This document shows, piece by piece, positions 18,820 to 30,100 of a DNA stretch of 35,613 bases; positions within the stretch are counted from its first letter, which is position 1, and each line of letters opens with the position of its first letter. Under the pieces are notes generated by a model, which worked only from the letters and a program-made list of their open reading frames with translations, had not been told where the DNA came from and did no database searches. Origin of the DNA: Parabacteroides sp. (GTDB taxonomy: Bacteria; Bacteroidota; Bacteroidia; Bacteroidales; Tannerellaceae); assembly GCA_021204335.1 (NCBI GenBank), contig JAJPZM010000094.1, forward strand, positions 1 to 35,613, given 5' to 3'. The translations under genes and the position numbers were made by a program.

Positions 18820-21303
18820 ATGAAAAGTATCAAACGAATCGCAGCCGCCGCACTGATTCTATCGGCATGCTTTGTCGTCCCTGCCCGATCGCAGGTAAAG
18901 GGATTGGCTAGCCAGCCGGATTCGGCTTACCTGTTCTCTTATGCAACGCAGAAGGATCATAACCACAACGGTTTACATTTCGCCTGGAGTATCGACCAGG
19001 AAAACTGGCATCGCATCGGGCCGGAACATAGTTTCCTCCGCAGCGATTACGGAAGATGGGGAACCGAGAAAAGAATGCTCTCCCCCTACCTCACCCGCAC
19101 GCCCGACGGCATCTGGCACTGTTACTGGCAACTGAACGAACAACACAAAACGTTCGCCCACTCCGCTTCGACCGACTTGGTCTATTGGGGCAGGCAATCA
19201 TACGACGTGCCGACAATCCCCATCGACCCACAACACGATCGCTGCTCGATCGTCCTCTACGACCAGCCGGAGACAGGTGTCGTTTATAAGGTTGCCTGGA
19301 AAGAGGTCGACAACCTGCTCGCCGCCTGCCAGATGGCCGACTATAAAAACAAACTCTATGACGAAACAACCAAGGAAGACCCCGAACGCTTCGCCAACTT
19401 GAAACCCTTCGAAACGAAAGTCATTGTGAACGGACAGCCGAAGAAGCCGATCTGTGACTTGTTGGTCGGAATCTTTTTCGAAGACATCAACTATGCGGCC
19501 GACGGCGGACTGTATGCTGAGCTGATTCAGAACCGCGACTTCGAATATGCCCTCAGCGACAAGGAAGGCAACGATCCCGACTGGAACAGCCGCAAGGCCT
19601 GGAGCCTGAAAGGCAACACGACCACCTTCGAGATCGACTCGGTGCAGCCCATCCATCTCAACAACCCGCATTATGCCGTACTGAAAACGGACAAGCAGGG
19701 AGCCGCCCTCGTCAACGAAGGCTTCGACGGCATCGCACTCAAATCGGGAGACAAATATAAACTCTCGCTCTTTGCCCGCAGCCTGGAAGGGAAGAACGGC
19801 AAACTGCAAGTGCGCCTGACCAGCAAAGACGGCCGCGTTTACGCCGAAGGCACCACCCGCGGAATATCCGGCGACTGGAAACAACAAACCATCCAGCTAA
19901 CCGCCAAAGGAGACGTAGCCGATGCCCAACTGGAAATCTTCCCTTTGACAGCCGGCACGATTGCCCTGGATATGATCTCCCTTTTCCCCGAAAAGACATT
20001 CAAGAACCGTCCGAACGGCTTGCGTGCCGACCTGGCACAAACGCTTGCCGACATTCATCCTCGTTTCGTCCGCTTCCCCGGCGGTTGCGTGGCGCATGGC
20101 GACGGTTTGAATAATATGTATCGCTGGAAAAACACCATCGGCCCGCTCGAAGCCCGCAAACCGCAACGCAATCTTTGGGGCTATCATCAGACAGCCGGAC
20201 TGGGCTATTTCGAATACTTCCAGTTCTGCGAAGATATCGGAGCCGAGCCTGTTCCGGTCGTTGCCGCCGGCGTGCCTTGCCAGAACTCGGCCTGCAACCA
20301 TCCGAACGGCGGCGGCCAGCAAGGCGGCATCCCGATGTGCGAGATGAACGATTACGTACAGGAAATACTCGACCTGATCGAATATGCCAACGGCGATGTA
20401 AAAACCGAATGGGGACGGAAGCGTGCCGAAGCCGGCCATCCGAAGCCTTTCAACCTGAAATACATCGGCATCGGCAACGAAGACCTAATCACCGACGTTT
20501 TTGAAGAACGCTTCACGATGCTCTTTAACGCCGTCAGGGAAAAGCACCCGGAAATAACCGTTATCGGAACAGTAGGCCCTTATTCCGAAGGCACCGATTA
20601 CGAAGAAGGCTGGGAGCTTGCCAACAAACTAAATGTCCCAATGGTCGACGAACATTACTACCAGAAACCGGGCTGGTTTATCCACAATCAGGATTATTAC
20701 GACAGGTACGACCGCTCGAAATCGAAAGTCTATCTGGGTGAATATGCCGCCCACCTGCCAGGCCGCCCGAACAATATCGAAACAGCCCTGGCGGAAGCCC
20801 TCTACATGACCTCGCTCGAACGCAACGGCGATGTCGTTCACATGAGTTCGTATGCTCCCCTGCTCGCCAAAGAGGGACATACGCAGTGGAGCCCGGATCT
20901 GATCTACTTCAACAACACAGAGGTGAAACCGACCGTTGGCTATTACGTGCAACAACTCTACGGGCAGCATGCCGGCGACGAATATCTGGCCAGCCGAATC
21001 ATCATCCCGGAAAACAACGACGCCGTTCAAAAACGGATTGCCGCATCCGTTGTACGCGACAGCCGCACAAACGACCTGATTGTAAAACTGGTAAACCTGC
21101 TCCCCGTCTCCACCCAAACAAATGTGGTATTGGAAGGCATCCCGAATATCGACCAGCAAGCCACCTCACTTACCCTGAGCGGGAAGCCGGACGACAAGCA
21201 GGCACGCCCCGTAAGCAATACGATCCAAGTATCGAATGATTTTGATGTCAACCTGCCGGCTTATTCGTTTACGGTAATACGGATAAAGATTAGAGATATT
21301 TGA
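18820..21303 (+). CDS. GH51 alpha-L-arabinofuranosidase with N-terminal GH43-like propeller fragment
   Basis: Signal peptide MKSIKRIAAAALILSACFVVPARSQ; LLVGIFFEDINYAADGGLYAELIQNRDFE, RFPGGCVAHGDG, YIGIGNEDL (acid/base E), YLGEYAAH (nucleophile E). Confidence 0.93.
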   Translation: MKSIKRIAAAALILSACFVVPARSQVKGLASQPDSAYLFSYATQKDHNHNGLHFAWSIDQENWHRIGPEHSFLRSDYGRWGTEKRMLSPYLTRTPDGIWHCYWQLNEQHKTFAHSASTDLVYWGRQSYDVPTIPIDPQHDRCSIVLYDQPETGVVYKVAWKEVDNLLAACQMADYKNKLYDETTKEDPERFANLKPFETKVIVNGQPKKPICDLLVGIFFEDINYAADGGLYAELIQNRDFEYALSDKEGNDPDWNSRKAWSLKGNTTTFEIDSVQPIHLNNPHYAVLKTDKQGAALVNEGFDGIALKSGDKYKLSLFARSLEGKNGKLQVRLTSKDGRVYAEGTTRGISGDWKQQTIQLTAKGDVADAQLEIFPLTAGTIALDMISLFPEKTFKNRPNGLRADLAQTLADIHPRFVRFPGGCVAHGDGLNNMYRWKNTIGPLEARKPQRNLWGYHQTAGLGYFEYFQFCEDIGAEPVPVVAAGVPCQNSACNHPNGGGQQGGIPMCEMNDYVQEILDLIEYANGDVKTEWGRKRAEAGHPKPFNLKYIGIGNEDLITDVFEERFTMLFNAVREKHPEITVIGTVGPYSEGTDYEEGWELANKLNVPMVDEHYYQKPGWFIHNQDYYDRYDRSKSKVYLGEYAAHLPGRPNNIETALAEALYMTSLERNGDVVHMSSYAPLLAKEGHTQWSPDLIYFNNTEVKPTVGYYVQQLYGQHAGDEYLASRIIIPENNDAVQKRIAASVVRDSRTNDLIVKLVNLLPVSTQTNVVLEGIPNIDQQATSLTLSGKPDDKQARPVSNTIQVSNDFDVNLPAYSFTVIRIKIRDI

Positions 21304-21342
21304 GCTATCCATGCTCCTGTGCTTGACATAGGTATAAAAGAA

Positions 21343-21375
21343 CAGGAGGGTGTGTCTAAGTGACACACCCTCCTG
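21343..21375. terminator. Strong hairpin terminator downstream of GH51
   Basis: caggagggtgtgtc-taagt-gacacaccctcctg, perfect 14-bp stem. Confidence 0.85.
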
Positions 21376-21389
21376 CTTCATAATTATTC

Positions 21390-21611
21390 TTATTTTATCC
21401 TATTAATAAGACTATCCGGATCACGACGTGTGTCCCAAATATCCACGATCTCTATTACTTCCTTTTGTTCATTTACATAAATGAATAAGCTTGTAACGTT
21501 CGTGTTCTACAAAACTCCGAAACTTTTGAGGATACTTCTCCAACAAAACTTCGTATTTTCCCATGTAAGGATTTTGGGCAAGGAGCTTATCGGCGACCAA
21601 ATCACTTGCAT
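21390..21611 (-). pseudogene. RelE/ParE-type toxin remnant (internal deletion plus frameshifts)
   Basis: Three frames carry ParE-like pieces: MQVIWSPIS (start 21611), DKLLAQNPYMGKYEVLLEKYPQKFRSFVEHERYKLI, and FIYVNEQKEVIEIVDIWDTRRDPDSLINRIK* (end 21390). Confidence 0.75.
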
Positions 21612-21793
21612 AACCAAGGGTATTTTTGTTCCATTTTACTGAATACCTCGTTACTGGGAATACCCTTACCTGCATCGAGTTCGGCAATTGAGTGGTCAAT
21701 CCGGGCGTAAAGTTCTTCCAATGTGTATGGAGAAAACTGTTCCTTTTTTGCCAATTCTCTTTTTTCCGCTTCCAATCTTACATTTGCATCCAT
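21602..21793 (-). CDS. Antitoxin-like small protein paired with the degraded toxin
   Basis: 63 aa, MDANVRLEAEKRELAKKEQFSPYTLEELYARIDHSIAELDAGKGIPSNEVFSKMEQKYPWLCK; its stop overlaps the toxin ATG by 10 nt. Confidence 0.65.
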   Translation of the reverse strand: MDANVRLEAEKRELAKKEQFSPYTLEELYARIDHSIAELDAGKGIPSNEVFSKMEQKYPWLCK

Positions 21794-21937
21794 CTTATTT
21801 CTATTTTAAGGTTTGTGCTACAAACATAGACAAAATATTCTGCCCCTACAAGTAAAAAAGCATTACAACTGTTTTCATTTCCAACCGGAAAGACTGAAAT
21901 AATAATCATTTGCCTGCCGAATTAATTTTACCAGTCA

Positions 21938-21968
21938 ATTGCGAATTGTCAATAGTTTTCTACCTTTG
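21938..21968 (+). promoter_or_regulatory. Predicted promoter (ATTG-N19-TACCTTTG)
   Basis: -33 attg 21938-21941, 19-nt spacer, -7 tacctttg 21961-21968; ATG at 22013. Confidence 0.55.
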
Positions 21969-22012
21969 TGTGCAGAATGAAAAAGACACTATCTAATTAA
22001 AATAAAAGAATT

Positions 22013-22924
22013 ATGAAACCTACATTATTTTTGCTGGCAGCCGGTATGGGCAGCCGTTACGGGGGATTGAAACAGTTGGACGGACTCGGCCCCAATGGTG
22101 AAACAATTATGGATTACTCGATCTATGATGCTATCCAGGCCGGTTTTGGTAAACTCGTATTCGTTATCCGCAAAGACTTCGAACAGGACTTCCGCGATAA
22201 GATCATATCAAAATATGAAGGTCATATTCCCTGCGAACTGGTATTCCAGGCGCTGGATAACCTGCCCGAAGGATTCACCTGCCCGGCAGAACGTACGAAA
22301 CCCTGGGGAACGAACCATGCCGTTATGATGGGTGCCGACGTGATCAAAGAACCGTTTGCCGTTATCAACTGCGACGACTTCTACGGACGCGACTCGTTCC
22401 AGGTAATGGGTAAATTCCTGTCTGCCCTGCCCGACGGTTCTAAAAACACCTACGCCATGGTGGGCTTCCGCGTTGGCAACACATTGAGCGAAAGCGGTAC
22501 GGTTTCACGCGGTATCTGCGGTACGGATGCCAACCAACTGCTGACATCGGTTGTTGAACGCACCAAGATCCAACGCATCGACGGCGAAGTGAAATACATC
22601 GACGACAACGGTGAATGGACGGCAACACCCGACATGACTCCGGTCAGCATGAACTTCTGGGGCTTCACCCCCGATTACTTCGCTTACAGCCAGGAATTCT
22701 TCAAAACATTCCTGAGCGACCCCAAGAACATGGAGAACCTCAAGAGCGAATTCTTCATCCCGTTGATGGTGGATAAACTGATCAGCGACAAGACGGCTAC
22801 CGTAAAAGTGCTGGATACCAACAACAAATGGTTCGGCGTTACTTATCCGGAAGACCGCCAGGAAGTGGTGGACAAAATCCAGGCGTTGGTGGATGCCGGC
22901 GAATATCCTGACAAACTATTTTAA
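22013..22924 (+). CDS. Nucleotidyltransferase / sugar-phosphate nucleotidyltransferase-like protein
   Basis: LFLLAAGMGSRYGGLKQLDGLGPNGETIMDYSIYDA; AVINCDDFYGRDSF. Confidence 0.9.
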   Translation: MKPTLFLLAAGMGSRYGGLKQLDGLGPNGETIMDYSIYDAIQAGFGKLVFVIRKDFEQDFRDKIISKYEGHIPCELVFQALDNLPEGFTCPAERTKPWGTNHAVMMGADVIKEPFAVINCDDFYGRDSFQVMGKFLSALPDGSKNTYAMVGFRVGNTLSESGTVSRGICGTDANQLLTSVVERTKIQRIDGEVKYIDDNGEWTATPDMTPVSMNFWGFTPDYFAYSQEFFKTFLSDPKNMENLKSEFFIPLMVDKLISDKTATVKVLDTNNKWFGVTYPEDRQEVVDKIQALVDAGEYPDKLF

Positions 22925-22937
22925 CAGGTAAACATAT

Positions 22938-22988
22938 AAAAAATCCCGGAAGGAATGCTGTAATCAGTAATTCTTCCGGGATTTTTTA
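22938..22988. terminator. Bidirectional Rho-independent terminator
   Basis: aaaaaatcccggaag ... cttccgggatttttt between convergent genes. Confidence 0.88.
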
Positions 22989-23017
22989 TTCAGTATCCGC
23001 CTAAAGACAATATTCAC

Positions 23018-24942
23018 TTATTGATAAACCCGCACATAATCGATCTCATATTTCATCGGGAAGGCTTCCGGCTCCGGCTCGCCACCGTTTATTCCCCCGA
23101 TTGCCAGATTTAACAAGAAATAATGAGGCTGATGAAACGGATTTGTATGATTGCCTATCTTCCCGTTTATTGTTTTCGACAAAGGGATTTCATTTAACAA
23201 TTCATCATCCTGGTAAAGACGAATATACTCTTTACTCCAGTCCATCCGCCAGATATGGAAAGCATTCGCCCACGCCTTGTCTTTTGCCAGGAAATGACTG
23301 AAAGGGATCTTTTTGCTGTTCCAAATCGCATCATCAGGCGTATCATTGCCCCAGGCTGCGTTAGCCAGGATATGGGGAATCCCACCGATCCGGTAATATT
23401 CCATAATATCGATCTCGCCGTTGGAAGGCCATGGCATCTCCCGGCCTAATGTCCAGATCGCCGGCCAGGCTCCCCCGGCAACGGGAATCCGGGCGCGAAC
23501 TTCAAAACATCCATACAGAAACTCTTTTTTACCGGCTGTATTGATCGATGAAGAGGTATATTCGGCCTGCCTGCGTTCTTCACGCCAATCTTTGCTATCG
23601 GCTTTATATCGGGGATTTACCTTTTGTTCTTTACGTGCCTCGATTACCAAGACTCCGTTCCGGCAATAGGCATTATCGGGTTGATACCATTGATCTTCTT
23701 TATTTCTTACAAATCCATTCTCAAATCCCCACTTGGACGGATCCGGTTTGCCGGTATCATTAAGCTCATCACTCCAAACCAATTTTAAGCTTGCATTTTC
23801 AGTTTCTTTCGCTGACTTATCGAAAACATCCGGCGTCCATGAATCCATCCATTTCAATACAGGCAACCCGTTCTCGAACAGGATAGGAAGCCAGATGTAA
23901 CGGGCATCGGACGGATGCTTCGGCGTCCAGCGATCTGCCATAAAGACAAAGGAGTCTTTTTTTCCGGCGATGGGGAAGATAAATGTACTTTGCGAATGGA
24001 AAGTAAGGGCGGCATCGACTCCGTGGCAAGGGTTCAGATGCTGTTTCCAGGGGCCCCAGATGGAAGGGGCGGAAAAGAGGCGGGCTTCATTCGGATCCCA
24101 ACCGGTACAACCGGAAGTGATCATAAAATAGGTGCCGTCTTTCTTAAAGATGGCAGATGCTTCGTTGTGCCCGCCGGGGAAAAGACGGATATATCGTCCG
24201 GTGTGACTCTGGTAGTCGTCGGTCAACTCGGCTATCTGTAATGTCAGGTTTTCTTCCGACGAATAGATATGATAGGCTTTTCCGTCGTCATCCACATAGA
24301 TGGTCATATCGCACGACATCTGTCCACCCAGGAAGTCCAGGCGGACGAACAGGCCTTCGTTAACGGCTGTCAGCCATTCGGGCGACCACCATTCCTTAAA
24401 ATTGCCGGCCTTCACGCTGAGGGATATTCTTCGGGCATATTTTCCGGCCAGAAACCGGCACAGGGACGGTAGGAATGGACAAAACGGTAAGGGCCTGTCA
24501 CCTTATCGCTCACGGCTACACCCACACGAGCTACGGCATATCCTTTCCCTTTCAGTTCCAGATGGAACCATATGACGTATTTGCCGGTCTTCTTATTATA
24601 GACCACTTTCGGACGCTCCAATATGCAACCGCTTTCAATGTCGCTATAAGAACCATCCGGCATGACAGGCATTGCGATTCCTTCATTCTTCCAATGCACC
24701 AGATCGTTGGAAGAATAGCAGGTGACGCCATCCAGCGCGACACTGGTCGTATCGCTTTTAAACTCGCCAAGCCAATAATAGGTACCGTCGGCATACAGTA
24801 TGCCGCCACCATGGGCATTGACATGGATGCCTTTATCGTCAGGCCATATTTCACCGGGACGTATCTCGCCGACCGGTGTTTGGGAATAACCGCACAAAGC
24901 AGCTAAACCCAGACAACAGGTAAATATAATTTTTCTCATCAT
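23018..24942 (-). CDS. Bifunctional secreted GH43 (subfamily 34-like) - GH16 glycosidase, frameshifted near 24412-24420
   Basis: N-part (24412-24942): signal peptide, KGIHVNAHGGGILYADGTYYWLGEFK. Middle: SEENLTLQIAELTDDY..FPGGHNEASAIFKKDGTYFMITSGCTGW (GH43). C-part: GAWPAIWTLGREMPWPSNGEIDIMEYYR (GH16 ExDxxE) and YEIDYVRVYQ end. Confidence 0.88.
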
Positions 24943-24977
24943 GATATAATATAATGATAGTAATTACGCAAAAGGCC

Positions 24978-25018
24978 TTTGCCTGAACGCGCAAAGGGTA
25001 TTTGCGTGAACAGGCAAA
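24978..25018. repeat. Tandem pair of 18-bp dyads, 23-bp period
   Basis: TTTGCCTGAACGCGCAAA (24978-24995) and TTTGCGTGAACAGGCAAA (25001-25018). Confidence 0.75.
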
Positions 25019-25058
25019 GAGGGTTAGATAGATGTATAGCGAAGATTCATGCTATTCT

Positions 25059-27118
25059 TTATTTTTCTGCCGGTTGATCGGCTGTGATCGGCCAGTAAGG
25101 ATTCTGGTAGATGGGGGAATCGGTTACGGTAGCACCGTCGGGGGCGGTTACCTGGAACTGTTTCACCATGATCGGTTGCAGATAGTGTGCCATCTTCCAT
25201 CTCAGACCATCGTAGCCGGCCTGTGTGGAGATACGTTCAAACGGACGAAGGTATTCGCTGCGTGACTCGGACGAGACGTTGGATCTATCGGAACCGTCGG
25301 CAACGAGGTCGGTGTACCAGCTCTCCATCGGCGTATTCCAAAGATGCATTCCTTCGGGATGATAGGGTTCCGTCATCATCTGATCCATGGCACGCCAGCG
25401 ACACAGGTCCATGTAACGTAATCCTTCCGCCATCAACTCGCTGCGGCGTTCGCGGCGGATATTGTAAAGTGTAGGGTCTACCAGACGGCCGGCCGAATAA
25501 GCGCCCCAGTCGTTTTTGCTTCCTCCGACATGTTGGTAGCAGAAATCGTCTTGTCGATATCATCGCTCACATTTGCACGGCGGCGAAGCGTTTGCCAGTA
25601 AGTGCGAGCCGTCCCGTCGAGCGATCCGTTCTTTTCGTAGCTTGCTTCCATATAGTTGAGCAATGCTTCGGCGGCGCGGAAACAAACGGCTGCGGTGTAA
25701 CCTCCGCCATTGGCATAATGTTTGCGGTTGAACGATCCGCCCTTACGCAGGGCATAGCCGGTGGCATATCCGCGCTCGTCGCCCAAGGTGATCAATGGAT
25801 AGGGTTCTTCAGCGACAACATCCGTACCTTCCGCGTTATCGAGTTCAAAAAGGATGTTCTTCTGTCCCGGCTCTTTAAGGAAAACAGACAGGCGGCTGTC
25901 GCGGTTGGCACGCACGTCGGCGATGCTCTTGTCTCCTTTGTAGTAGCCGTCGCCATCGACATACGATCCGTGTGCATAGACGGGCGTTCCGTCCGCCATC
26001 AGGAAGTTGTTGACCAATCCGCGGGTCAGGCCGATACGGTAGTTACCGCGGCTGGCAGCCGCATTGACGTTGTGTGTCACCAGCCCACGCGCATACTGAC
26101 GCCATAAGAGTACTTCTTTTACATCCGAAAGATCTTCCTGGGCAAACATGTGGAGGAATGGATTGGCAGGATCGGTATCCAACTGTGGCACTACACCGGT
26201 GTTGGTCGTCAGGCTGGCAGCATAAACGTCGCCCACTTGCTTGGCAGCATCCATTGCCTGGGTAAGGAAATAATCGATCTCGCTGTCGATGCTGCCCGAT
26301 TCGTAGGCGAAACCGGCATTATAGTCTTTCGTGGCGCCCGGCCATTCCGGACCACCCGGCACGAAAGCCGTCTCCTTGAAATATTTCAACCAGGTTCCTT
26401 CAAACAAGGCGACGCGCGATTTCAACAGCAGGGCGACATCTTTGTTGATACGCGTAGTCGCCATATCTTCATCACCAAGCAGAGTTATTGCCTCGTCGAA
26501 ATCGGAAAGGATAAATCGGGCTACTTCGTTGCGCGGACTACGCTTGCTAGCCTCGGTCAGGGTTGCCAAGTCATCGGGCAATGTCTTGTCGATGATGGGG
26601 AAATCGCCAAAGAGTTGTAGCTTCTTGAAATATTCCAGACCGCGAAGGAAATACATTTCACCGATATAGTGCTTGATCTCTCCGAGATCGCCACCGATGG
26701 TGTTTTCCGAACCGTCGAGATTGCCGCCGAATTTAGGCAAGACCTGCTCGAAGAAGAAGTTGCAACGGTAGATCATTTCAAAGTTCCACTTCTTATTTTC
26801 TGTCTGGTCTACTTTCCAGCGGTCGGCTGTGTAGCGGTCGTCGGCCGTTACACCGATCTGGTTGTCGGTGCCGGCATCTTCGCCAAAGATACCGTAGCTG
26901 TACTGATTGATATGCGACGGAAGGATGGCTTTCTCCTTATCCGTTTCGCTATAGAGCCTGTTCGCATAATTCTGCAACTGCGAAGCATCGGTGAAATAAT
27001 TGTCGGGCGATACCTGCGATTTGGGTTCCTGGTCGAGGTAATCTTCGCACGAAGTGAAACCTCCCGCCAGCGTTAGTGCCAGCATGGAGCTGACAATGAT
27101 TCTATGATTTGTTTTCAT
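25059..27118 (-). CDS. SusD-like starch-binding outer membrane lipoprotein (RagB/SusD family), frameshifted at an A5 tract (25513-25517)
   Basis: FTSCEDYLDQEPKSQVSPDNYFTD lipoprotein N-terminus. The C-terminus is in ORF 25059-25436 (MAEGLRYMDLCRWRAMDQM...NPYWPI). Adding one A reconstitutes EEAKNDWGAYSAGRLVDPTLYNIRRERRSELMAEGLRYMDL. Confidence 0.92.
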
Positions 27119-27139
27119 GATTCTCTATTCTTTTAAGTA

Positions 27140-30100
27140 TTATAAAGTAAGACTAAGACCGAACGACCAGGTTCTTGCCAACGGATAAGCGTTACCACCG
27201 TCCTTAATCATAGCGTTGGCACTCGCGCTGTTATTACCGCCGTCGATAGTTTCCGGATCGAACAGTTTGGTAAGGCCGGTGCCGGTCCAGAGGTTTTCGC
27301 CGGATACGAATACGCGGCAACGCTGGAATCCGATCTTCTGCATCCAATTGCCGCGCAAAGTATAGCCCAACTGAAGATTCTTCAAACGGATGTAAGAAGC
27401 ATTTAGCAGGTAACGGGTCTGTTGTTGCTGGTTCTTCGCCGGACCATTGCTATCGTATCCGAAGATAGGACGCGGATAATAAGCATCAAGGTTAGCGGAG
27501 ATCTCATGACCCGGTAGCCCGACCGCTTCGGCGCGGAAGTAATCGCCATGCTCCTTCAGGCCGGTCGACCACCACTGGTCTTGGATTGCTCCCCAGAAGA
27601 TGTTACTGCTTTGCCAGAAGTCGCGTTTCATCACACCCTGGAAGAAGCAACGGAAGTCGAAGCCTTTCCAGTCGGCTGAGAGATCGATACCGAAGAGATA
27701 GCGCGGGGTGTTGTTTCCGATTACCTTCAAGTCGCCATGGTCGTCAACGGTTCCGGCGCCTTCGGTGATACCCGGCTTGCCATCGAGGTCGGCATACATG
27801 ACGTCACCTGCGCCCCATTCCGATCCGAAAGGTTGTCCGCCAACGGCTGCCAGGTGAGCATCCATCTCTTCCTGTGTCTTTGCAATACCTACTGTTTCAT
27901 ATCCCCAGATCTCGCCTATCTCGTGTCCGGCACAATATTCATAGATTGAGTTGGTGACGTTGCTCGGATAGCTTTGGATGATTGTCTTGGCATCGGAAAG
28001 CATCAGCTTGACGCCATAACCCAGACCGTTTTTCAGGCGGTCGTTCCACCCAACGGACAGTTCCCAACCTTGCGTCTTCAAGTCGCAGCTGTTTGTCTTC
28101 GGCGGTGTGATACCTAATACGAGGAGCAGCTCGGGAGCCGGGCCTACCATATTGTCGGTATAGCGGTTGTAATAGTCGAACGAACCGGTCAGGCGGTTGT
28201 TGAAGAGGCCGTAATCGAGACCGATGTTCCAGGTACGCACGGTTTCCCAGGTAAGAGACTCGCTGATCAGATCATTAATCGCTGCAGTGTTGCTCTTAAC
28301 GCCGTCTTGCAACCATACACCGCCGGCCATACTAAGCTCCATTGTGCGGTAGGTAGGATACCATCCGGTTGTGTTCTGGTTGCCCAATTCGCCATACGAT
28401 CCGCGCAGTTTGAAGGTGTTGACCACGTCCACGAGAGGTTCCCAGAAGGCCTCCTGCGCCATGTTCCATCCCAAAGAGAAAGAGGGATAAAGCTCCCAGC
28501 GGTTGCCGCGGCGGAAACGTGAAGTACCGTCATAACGCAGGTTGACTTCGGCAAGATATCTTCCTTTATAATCGTAGTTGATACGTCCGAAGAAGCCGGC
28601 CGTACTCCATTCGTTGCGATAACCACTGGATTCGGGGATTTTATCGACACCCATACCGTCTTGCCCGGAGGTCAGGTCGAATTCGGGTAGGTCTTCGATA
28701 AGCAACCCGTATTTCTTCGCACTGAAAAAAGACTGCTTCATGTTCTCTGCCTGGAAACCGACCATTGCTTTGAAGTTATGGTCGTCCTTTACGGTGAACG
28801 AGTATTCCGAATAGGCATTCAGGTTCAGATAGTTCTCTTTCTTATGATCCTGGTAGAGACTGGAGGTACCTTTCGTATCGACTATATTGCCTGCTACATC
28901 ATGGTTGTAGCAAGGCAGACTGACTTCGCGAACATCCCACGCGCTAGAACTATAGTTAAACTCGACATGGGTACGCCAGTTCTTGATCGGTTCGATGATA
29001 AAGGCTCCCTGATGATATATTTTATCCATCTGCTCGCTACGCTGGCCCCCTTCGGCAAGCGACATGGCAAGGTTATCGGCGTTGTTATTGAAGAAATAGC
29101 CGTTCTCATCATAGATGGGGAGATTCGGCCAGGTCTGACGACCCAGTTTCTCATAGAAGTTATCTCCGAAATAGGTTGGACGGTCTAAGTCGCTACGGAT
29201 GTAACGCAGACTGTAGTTGAAGTCGAGCCATGAAGTAAGTTCGGCATTGACCTTAGCGGAGAGGTTGTAACGTTTCATTCCGTCTTCGCCAAAATTGAGC
29301 AGACCATGCTGGTCGAGATAACCCAGAGAAGCATAGTAGGTTACATTTTCGCTACCGCCGTTGATACTCAGGTTGTGCTCTTGCGAGAAAGAGTCGTTTT
29401 TATAGATCTCGCCGAACCAGTCGGTATTGGCGTAGCCTGTCGTATACGGATCACCGGCGGGTTTACCCCACACACTGCCGTCCGAAGGCAATCCGCCGCG
29501 GTTGCTGCCACCAGCTGCCTGAAAGTCGAGCATCTGTTGCATTACATCGTCCGAAAATATGGCTCCGTCGCCTTTGTTCCTGGCTGCTTCGTTGAAGTAG
29601 TTGGCAAATGTATAGGAGTCCATCATCTCCGGAAGATTGACAGGGCTGCTGACACGGAAGCTGTTGTTGTAGTTAATACTGGCTTTGCCTGCTTTACCTT
29701 TTTTCGTAGTCACCAAGATCACACCGAACGGTGCGCGCGAACCGTAAATAGAAGAGGCAGCGGCATCTTTCAGGACGGAGACGTTTTCGATATCCTGCGG
29801 ATTGATCGTATTAAGGTCTCCTTCCATACCGTCGATCAATACCAGTGGCGAACCGCTCGATCCCTCGCCGATCGTACCTGTACCACGCACGTTGATGTCC
29901 ATGTCTTTGCCAATCTGACCACTATTGGTGCTAATCTGCAATCCCGGGACCAACCCCTGCAACGCCTGTGTCGCATTGGCTACCGGACGCGATTCCAACT
30001 CCTTCGCTGAAGCCAGTCCGACCGCACCGGTCAGGTTCACTTTCTTCTGTGTACCGAAACCGACTACAACCACTTCGTCGAGCTTTTGCAAGTCTTCTTT

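Noticed and set aside
19198-19887. 229-aa antisense ORF opposite GH51
   Set aside because: Antisense to a strongly supported GH51; composition artefact.
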